Part shown: positions 58,349-64,000 of the stretch, piece after piece | How positions within the stretch are numbered: position 1 is the stretch's first letter | Layout of the letters: each line of letters begins with the position of its first letter | Origin: Rosa chinensis | Lineage: Eukaryota > Streptophyta > Magnoliopsida > Rosales > Rosaceae | Assembly (NCBI RefSeq): GCF_002994745.2 | Contig: NC_037091.1 | Location: 23,689,789-23,753,788 of the forward strand | Reading direction: 5' to 3' | Length of the DNA: 64,000 nt | Translations under genes and position numbers: made by a program | Notes under the pieces: generated by a model | Seen by the model: only the letters and a program-made list of their open reading frames with translations | Database searches by the model: none | Told to the model about the DNA's origin: nothing

Positions 58349-59909
58349 TGTTGTCAATTTTAATTTAGTACTCGCAAGTGCACGATTCAATTGTAGGATA
58401 GATGTGCAAGAACGAGGTCATTCCCCCAAGGACTGATTGAAACAATTTTGCAATGACAAGTGTGCTTTACTTAAGTGAAACAAACTGATTTTTATGATGT
58501 GATTGAGGTTTAATTAAAGAAAGGAAAACTGAAATTAAAAACAAGAATGAGCAATGAGATTTAAACTCTAAAGAAAGCAGATTATGAAGATGCTAAAGCA
58601 TTGAATCCACCACCTAATACTTCTACCCTATTCTCTAGTTGATAACCATTGAATTCCTAGATATCATGCTAAAGATTTCCGTACATAAGCCTTATTGATC
58701 CCAGACATATGCCAAGTTCTTCTAACCTATGAATTCCAACCTATTGATCATGTATAGAACTCAAGTAGCCAAACTATAATTTACTTCACTTAATGATCAG
58801 GTTCAAGCAAACATGTTCAACTCCATGAAGCACAAAAGAACTAGAAGATCATGCAAACAAGAATATCGACTATGATCAAGCACTTGTATTCTTAATTCAC
58901 AACTCTTTAATCACAAGATTGAATTATCTTTTGGTACCCTAGAAAACATCTACTCATTGATCAAGCATCATATTTTCCAACCAAATAACTCATAAACAAA
59001 ACCTAGGTCTTATTGATCCCGAGCAAAGATTTTGAATAAAAGTTCTATTGAAACGGTGATTAAGAGTTTAACATAGAAATCCAGAAATTCAATAGCAAAC
59101 CAACTAAATAAGTAGAATAGTCATACTAAGGGCTTCATCTCAGCCCTAGCTTAGGAATTTAGCAATCCATAACTATGAAAAACATGACTAGAATCAAAGA
59201 AAACATGAAACAAACAATGGAAGAATTGAGGAACTCGGAACCAGCGATGGTGAGAGCTTCTCTTCTCCTTGTTCTCTGCGAAAATAGGCTGTCTCTTGTG
59301 TATCTGAACGTCTTCGGTTTTCTGCCCTATATCTCTCTTTTCCAAATCCTACTTGACTTGGGCTCCTTAGGTTTTCTAGTCCAACTTGGAATAGCTTTCT
59401 TCTCTCCAAAGGAACGCAGGGTTATTAAAGTCAATGCAAGAAATTACTCCAAATATATCAAACACGTTCAGCCTTGTTCTATTCAAGTGCTAAGAACAAC
59501 GGACTTGGGCCTCACAAGTCAGATTCCGAAAATCCGCCAGAATCTGCCTTCCCGAACTAGGTTCGCTAAAATCATCATAACTTGCTCCACAAGAATGCGA
59601 ATCCACTTCCGTAAAATTCCTCAGAAAGCTAACATCCTTATCTTTCCAATGGTATAAGGCTCGGCTGCTAGTTCCTTGTGAGAAGGTACAGTTTAATCTG
59701 TGAAGTTGACGCAAAGCAGAGACAATTCTGGACACTCAGGATAGCAAGTACCCTTTCAATCTTGCGTTTGATTTTAAGCTCCAAATCTTTCTTTTCTCCA
59801 ATTTAACCTACAAAACACAAACACAAAGTAAATGACTCAAAAATGATAAGAACTAAGCCTAGAATCTTACATTTAAGGGTATAAAAATGTATGAAATTAT
59901 GAGTTATCA
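58349..59909 (-). repeat. 5' LTR of the Athila-like element (1561 bp)
   Basis: Its sequence is the same as 49121-50681 throughout by eye. It should contain the promoter of the element; no strong TATA box was picked out. Confidence 0.95.
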
Positions 59910-59914
59910 ATTAA

Positions 59915-60884
59915 CACGGAGTACTTCTCTTGTTTGAACCGGATTTTGAAGCCAAACTTCCCCTCAGAGGATAGATAGGGCGATCCTGATGAGATCTAAT
60001 GTAGATCCAACATTCTGTTCACTAGCTAGTTTCATGTGGTCTTGGAGGGACTGACTTGGTTCATATACTCACAAGCATACGAATCGTGTCAAGTAAGAGA
60101 ATTATTTAGACCTTAGTTATCATAGCACGAGGACTAGGTGTTGGGATCTAACCTAGGTTTTCAGCTCTAGGACAACTCAAATGCATACAATGAAAAATAA
60201 AATAAATTATTCACAGAGGGCACCAAGCCTTAGCAATGCTCGGTTTAGCTTACACCAAGCCTAATCAAAGCAACTAACTTGTAGCCTAAATGGTTAAGAA
60301 AATTCTACTGTGCATTTATGTACCAATACATCAAGTAAACTAGATTTGATATAGATGTAGACTGATTCCATGCATAAGTAGACAACCTTGACTTAATCTC
60401 AAATTAGTCTACCTCTGTATTTAGCTAGTCTACTTAATGTATCGGTGCATTAAAGTACTATAGACAAACCCGATGGGTTTTACACAATGAAGGTAGAATT
60501 TTTGTGGAAGTTTGAATTCTGAATTTCTAAGTCAGTGGCAAAACCAAAAGTAAAACAACACTACTAGTTATTGAACAAGAAAATTAAATTTGAGTTTCTA
60601 AATTAATGGGAACATGGGAGTGTTGGGTAATTCACACTATCTTTCAAACATGGATGTCAATCTCACAAATGCAATTCTTGTATGTGTTGAGTCCTGTATT
60701 TAGCACCAGTTAGGGTTACTAAACAAGTTATCCATTCATTGTATCGATTATGCCAATTAGGGCCACAATCAACTCTCTAACTTGGGCATTATGCTGGTTA
60801 GAGCCGCAATTAGGAATGGGCGCAGGTCGGGCCATCCAAAATTTCTATGAGCCCGAGCCCGAACCGAAATATTTCCAACCTAGT
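59915..60884. other. Unassigned sequence right of the Athila element
   Basis: No gene is recognised. Around 60806-60880 is GGGCGCAGGTCGGGCCATCC and GAGCCCGAGCCCGAACCG, GC-rich phrasing common at ends of small plant DNA elements. A pair of GTAGAC-rich phrases at 60355-60460 is weakly repetitive. Confidence 0.4.
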
Positions 60885-61075
60885 GGAATCCCCTTGCTTG
60901 AGTTCACGTGAAGGCCTCATTCTTCCTTTAGCTTCCCATTAATTAGGAATGATTACGATACTCTGCTAACACAACTCAAAACCATTCTAACCCAAGCCTC
61001 CGCAAATCCAAACTGCCTCAAAATAGCCCCAAGGATGCTCCATTCAACCCTATCATACGCCTTGCTAGGTAAAAC
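60885..61075 (-). pseudogene. LINE reverse transcriptase fragment
   Basis: On the - strand it reads KAYDRVEWSILGAILRQFGF, EAWVRMVLSCVS and FLINGK. After a one-base shift comes GRMRPSRELKQGD. This is the RT region with the catalytic-aspartate motif (KAYDRVEW) and the RQGD-type motif of plant L1 elements. It is about 190 bp with one stop and one frameshift. It is oriented opposite to the 38.8-45.7 kb LINE and is not part of it. Confidence 0.85.
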
Positions 61076-61181
61076 AATACAAACTAACCTACACTGTCAT
61101 GTAGATCTTTTTGTAGATTTTGTAAGACTCTAAACTTCACTATGGCATCTAAATCGCCGAAAAGTCTGGCTGGTTGGTGTT

Positions 61182-61439
61182 TGATAAAATAATCTGGGTT
61201 CACATCCAAAACCAATTGGCAATTGATGGAGTGGCCCAAACCCTTATATAAATCCATAGACAAGGTCCAATTTTTCCCATGTGGAATGTATATATTCTCA
61301 ACACATGCTCTGATACCATGATAAAGTAATTTGGGGTTCACATTCAAAACCAATTGACAATGAATGGAGTGGTCCAAACCCTAATAAATCCACAGGCAAG
61401 GTTCTATTTGTTCCATGTGGGATGTATATATTTTCAACA
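61182..61439 (-). mobile_element. Ultra-short LTR-PBS-LTR element (258 bp, TRIM/SMART-like), TSD GTGTT
   Basis: The LTR copies are 61182-61303 (122 bp) and 61319-61439 (121 bp). Both start TGATAAA on the + strand and end TTCTCAACA or TTTTCAACA (sense: TGTTGA...TTATCA). The 15-bp interior (61304-61318) is little more than TGGTATCAGAG on the - strand, the initiator tRNA-Met primer site of plant LTR elements. It is flanked by GTGTT at 61177-61181 and 61440-61444. There is no room for coding sequence or a normal PPT. The LTRs differ at about 17 positions, so the copy is old. Confidence 0.9.
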
Positions 61440-61444
61440 GTGTT

Positions 61445-61926
61445 ACTTGCCGGTGACTAGAGACTATGTCACCACGACAACGATCGAGGAGAGATTGAAT
61501 TTGAGATAACTCCAGAGAGATGAGGTGTGCTGTCCCCTCCAGAGAAGCTACTATGTGATGCTTGGGGGAACTAGTGACTGTTTTCCATTTCAAGACCAAA
61601 ATTTTTTGCGAGTTTCTCATTAGGAAGAAAGATGTAACAAGGCAAATTCATATCCGTTCCCCTTTGACTACAAGAGTAATTGGGCAACCAGTCGGAATGA
61701 ATTCACAAACATCTTATCAATAAAAATAGGCACAAGCTTCAGTTGATCTCTATGTCCATTAATGTACATTCAGAAAACTGAAGAATCACCTCGCACATGA
61801 CCGACCAACTTAGCATACCTAACGTATGAAAATCTGTTCATAACTTCATATTGAGCCCTATCCCATTACGTGCTTCCTTTGCATATATATAACCCAACCT
61901 TTCTGCTGGGGATAGCTTCTCATCTC
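61445..61926. other. SCY1 3' flank
   Basis: Sequence downstream of the SCY1 stop codon, expected to contain its 3' UTR and polyadenylation site. No other gene is recognised. Confidence 0.55.
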
Positions 61927-63310
61927 TTATGGGTCATACTTGTCAATGTTATAAAACTCTATGTTCTTGTACTTCTGAGAAATTATCTCAGCTTGAACTT
62001 TACGTGCAGTGTCAGTTGCGCAACCAACAAGAATGAGAACAGATGTACCCGCAAATCCCCGAAATGCAGTAAGGTGTGAGACTTGTTCGACAACAGCAGG
62101 ACCAGCAGCCAAGATTGCTAGAAAGGCTGAACCTAGAACTGATATTCGACTTAAAACCTGTGATCAAACACAAAAGCATGTTGAAAAATCCATGTTAAAT
62201 TGAAGCTAACAAGATTTAACTTTCATTCCAAACTTCAAGCATGCTGATAGAAATCCAAGGATAAACTCATGAGTTGCAGAAGGAAAGAAATAACATATCA
62301 GAAAACTTGGAAGCAACATCCTATTTAGCAATTCTCTCCGTGAAAGTTTATTTGAAGCACCAGGAAATGTAAAAAATATTATTTGAGACCCAACCCTTGA
62401 AGTAAGGAGAAAACTTAGGAGAGCAATATATTTAGCAATATTCTGAGTGAAAGTTGAATTGGATCAGCAGGGTGTGTATGCTTTGAGACTCAACCTGAAG
62501 CCATGAACAAATAACTGATTGATACAGTAAAAAACCAATATGTGTAGCATGAGTCATGACTATGACAGCTGATTGATGGGGCAATTAATTAGACTTTCCA
62601 ATTTCCACTGTACACTGCCAGAGGCTTAGAAATGTTCACATTCTTACTAGTTACCACTACGGGTTGATAGGTTGAGCCACTTTACGTGTTCATAAGATAA
62701 ATCGATTCAACTTCAAACAACAATATACCACTATTTTCGCATAACTCCCAAAACCAGGTTATGTATGGCTAAGAATATCAAGCCAGCTGATTAAACACTC
62801 CACTCAATAATGCAAATAATTGACCACAAATTTTCCTTAACAAAGAAGAAAATTACCGTCTTAAGAAATGCAGCTGTGCTTTTACCCGGCCGTACAAGTG
62901 GAATTGATGCCCCTTGGCGCTTCAACTGTTCACTTACATCATCAGGATCCAATTGTAGGAAAGTGTAGTAGTAGTTGAAGAAGGCTATTAAAAGGATGTT
63001 GGTGGGGAGATAGAATGAACCTACAAGGATTTGTCTGTTAAGTTGTACACAAGGAAAATATGAATTGTGGAAAATGTAGCAGGTTTTCAAGCCAATCATG
63101 TGAGTTGAAATGAAGGCAATATATAGTTCTTATTGATTACCTATGAGCTCTACATCTTTACTAGCAATAGAAATTGCAATTCTTACCCCCTGGATTTAAA
63201 GCCACTGCAGCCGTTTTCAATGGAGCTAAACTAGTGAAGCGTGCTAAAGTGCCAGGAAGAGCTAATGATGATGTAGAAAATATTATTGGCATTACTCCAG
63301 AACTATTTAC
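61927..63310 (-). CDS. SCY1: Chloroplast preprotein translocase subunit SecY (SCY1), last three exons
   Basis: The thylakoid SecY homologue that forms the cpSec channel for import of proteins into the lumen and membrane. The exons, in transcript order, are 63310-63187 (VNSSGVMPIIFSTSSLALPG to LNPG), 63020-62857 (SFYLPTNILLIAFFNYYYTF, LDPDDVSEQLKRQGASIPLV, RPGKSTAAFLKT) and 62157-61927 (VLSRISVLGSAFLAIL, VSHLTAFRGFAGTSVLILVG, then TARKVQAEIISQKYKNIEFY and the stop). All junctions are GT-AG and in frame. The visible 172 residues cover the last hydrophobic segments and the conserved cytoplasmic/stromal loop VSEQLKRQGASIPLVRPG of SecY. No damage is seen. The N-terminal part is outside the window to the right, beyond an intron of at least 690 bp. 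Confidence 0.93.
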
Positions 63311-64000
63311 CTGCACAGTTGAGTTAGATAGATAGAAATAGTAGAAATAAATTGTATATGGTCACTATAACTTAATACAATACAAGCAATATACAATGTA
63401 AAGTACAAAATATATAAGCCAAACAGGAAGGGCAGAATGGAGAGCGCTTCTGAAAAGCATTTCTGTAAGTAAAAGCATCATGAAGGTAGGCATATTTGTA
63501 ATATGGGAAACAGAACTTTATTATTGCTGATGATTATAGTTTTAAAATGTCTGAAATTTAGGGTGCTGGAAAAACACTGGAAAGATCAGAAAGAAACAAA
63601 ACTTTGTTATTTCTAATGACCATGACTTTCATTTATTTTGAATGGTTTCTAGGCCTATATCCAATATTAAACAACATACATATGTTCATTTTGCATTAAT
63701 ATTCCACGAATAATTAAAATAAGATTATTATTTTAAATGAAAGTCAGAACTAATACGCACCAATATGGATACTGTCTCATTCCAGTGGGAATTGACTCAA
63801 GTATTCTGTGTACAGAGGAGTTAAATAGTCCCTTATGAAAGAGATGTCACCTTCATAAGACAAAAAATATGAATACTGTCTTATTCCAGTTGTTCTATCG
63901 TCTATCTTTTGTCAAGAACCATTACATTGCGAAGGAAAACAGGTATTGAGATTACTTTTATGTGCAAGTAAGAGGTATTTAGTAGACCACACATATTTTG
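63311..64000 (-). other. SCY1 upstream intron (partial)
   Basis: No further SCY1 exon was recognised up to the window edge, although the preceding SecY segment is expected next. The sequence is AT-rich, with the phrase ATACTGTCT[T/C]ATTCCAGT occurring twice (63768 and 63873). Confidence 0.6.

Larger units (their letters stand above)
49121..59909 (-). mobile_element. Full-length Athila-like Ty3/Gypsy retrotransposon, 10789 bp, TSD ATTAA
   Basis: The order on the - strand is 5' LTR (59909-58349), primer-binding site (58342-58325), gag (58208-57036), pol (57035-52773), a 2.1-kb non-coding tail, and 3' LTR (50681-49121). The flanks ATTAA (49116-49120 and 59910-59914) are identical. Pol has the Gypsy order protease, RT, RNase H, integrase. 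The tRNA-Asp-type PBS and the RT wording are those of the Athila lineage. No base difference between the LTRs was found on reading, so the insertion is very young. The only lesion seen in the coding part is one TAG between gag and pol. Confidence 0.95.

Noticed and set aside
61381..61620. 79-codon - strand frame near the TRIM
   Set aside because: It starts in flanking DNA and ends inside the TRIM LTR; no homology was recognised.

Overview
This is nuclear DNA of a flowering plant, most likely a eudicot. The genes have short GT-AG introns and encode plant proteins, and most of the window is layered plant transposons. A rosid, perhaps Rosaceae, is a weak guess. Only three host genes are supported. 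A lectin-receptor-kinase 3' half lies on the + strand at the left edge (1-1060). A complete nine-exon TRMO-type tRNA methyltransferase gene lies on the - strand (1873-9962). The last three exons of the chloroplast SecY gene (SCY1) lie on the - strand at the right edge (61927-63310). The roughly 50 kb between TRMO and SCY1 is almost entirely mobile DNA.

Layout: TRMO spans 8.1 kb because its intron 5 (3.9 kb) contains a decayed Copia fragment and local duplications. Its upstream region carries an inverted copy of its own leader and a 116-bp tandem duplication. From 11.2 to 19.4 kb lies a broken Ty1/Copia element whose integrase is split by a 2.46-kb TG...CA element with target-site duplication (TSD) TATAG. 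From 19.4 to 22.3 kb are a MULE-like remnant, an LTR-like block and a LINE RNase H scrap. From 22605 to 34313 is one element (TSD ACAGT) that was hit by two related elements (TSDs TTTTA and GCCGA). The second of these received a 1.18-kb, almost wholly palindromic MULE-type element. A short relative (TSD CAGTC) is at 35132-36395.

From 38.8 to 45.75 kb a LINE is interrupted by a hAT transposon, which is itself interrupted by an LTR-like insertion. At 46034-47821 is a MULE with a perfect 9-bp TSD that carries a piece of a D-3-phosphoglycerate dehydrogenase gene. At 49121-59909 is a complete Athila-like Ty3/Gypsy element on the - strand. Its two 1561-bp LTRs show no difference that I could find, and its gag and pol are intact apart from one in-frame TAG between them. 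At 61182-61439 is a 258-bp LTR-PBS-LTR element with only 15 bp between its LTRs.

The host genes are not functionally linked: one is a membrane receptor kinase, one a tRNA modification enzyme, and one a thylakoid protein translocase. The interest of the window is in its transposon archaeology. At least ten insertions can be ordered by nesting, and seven of them have exact target-site duplications that I could read directly. All coordinates come from reading the sequence by eye; no alignment or database search was run.
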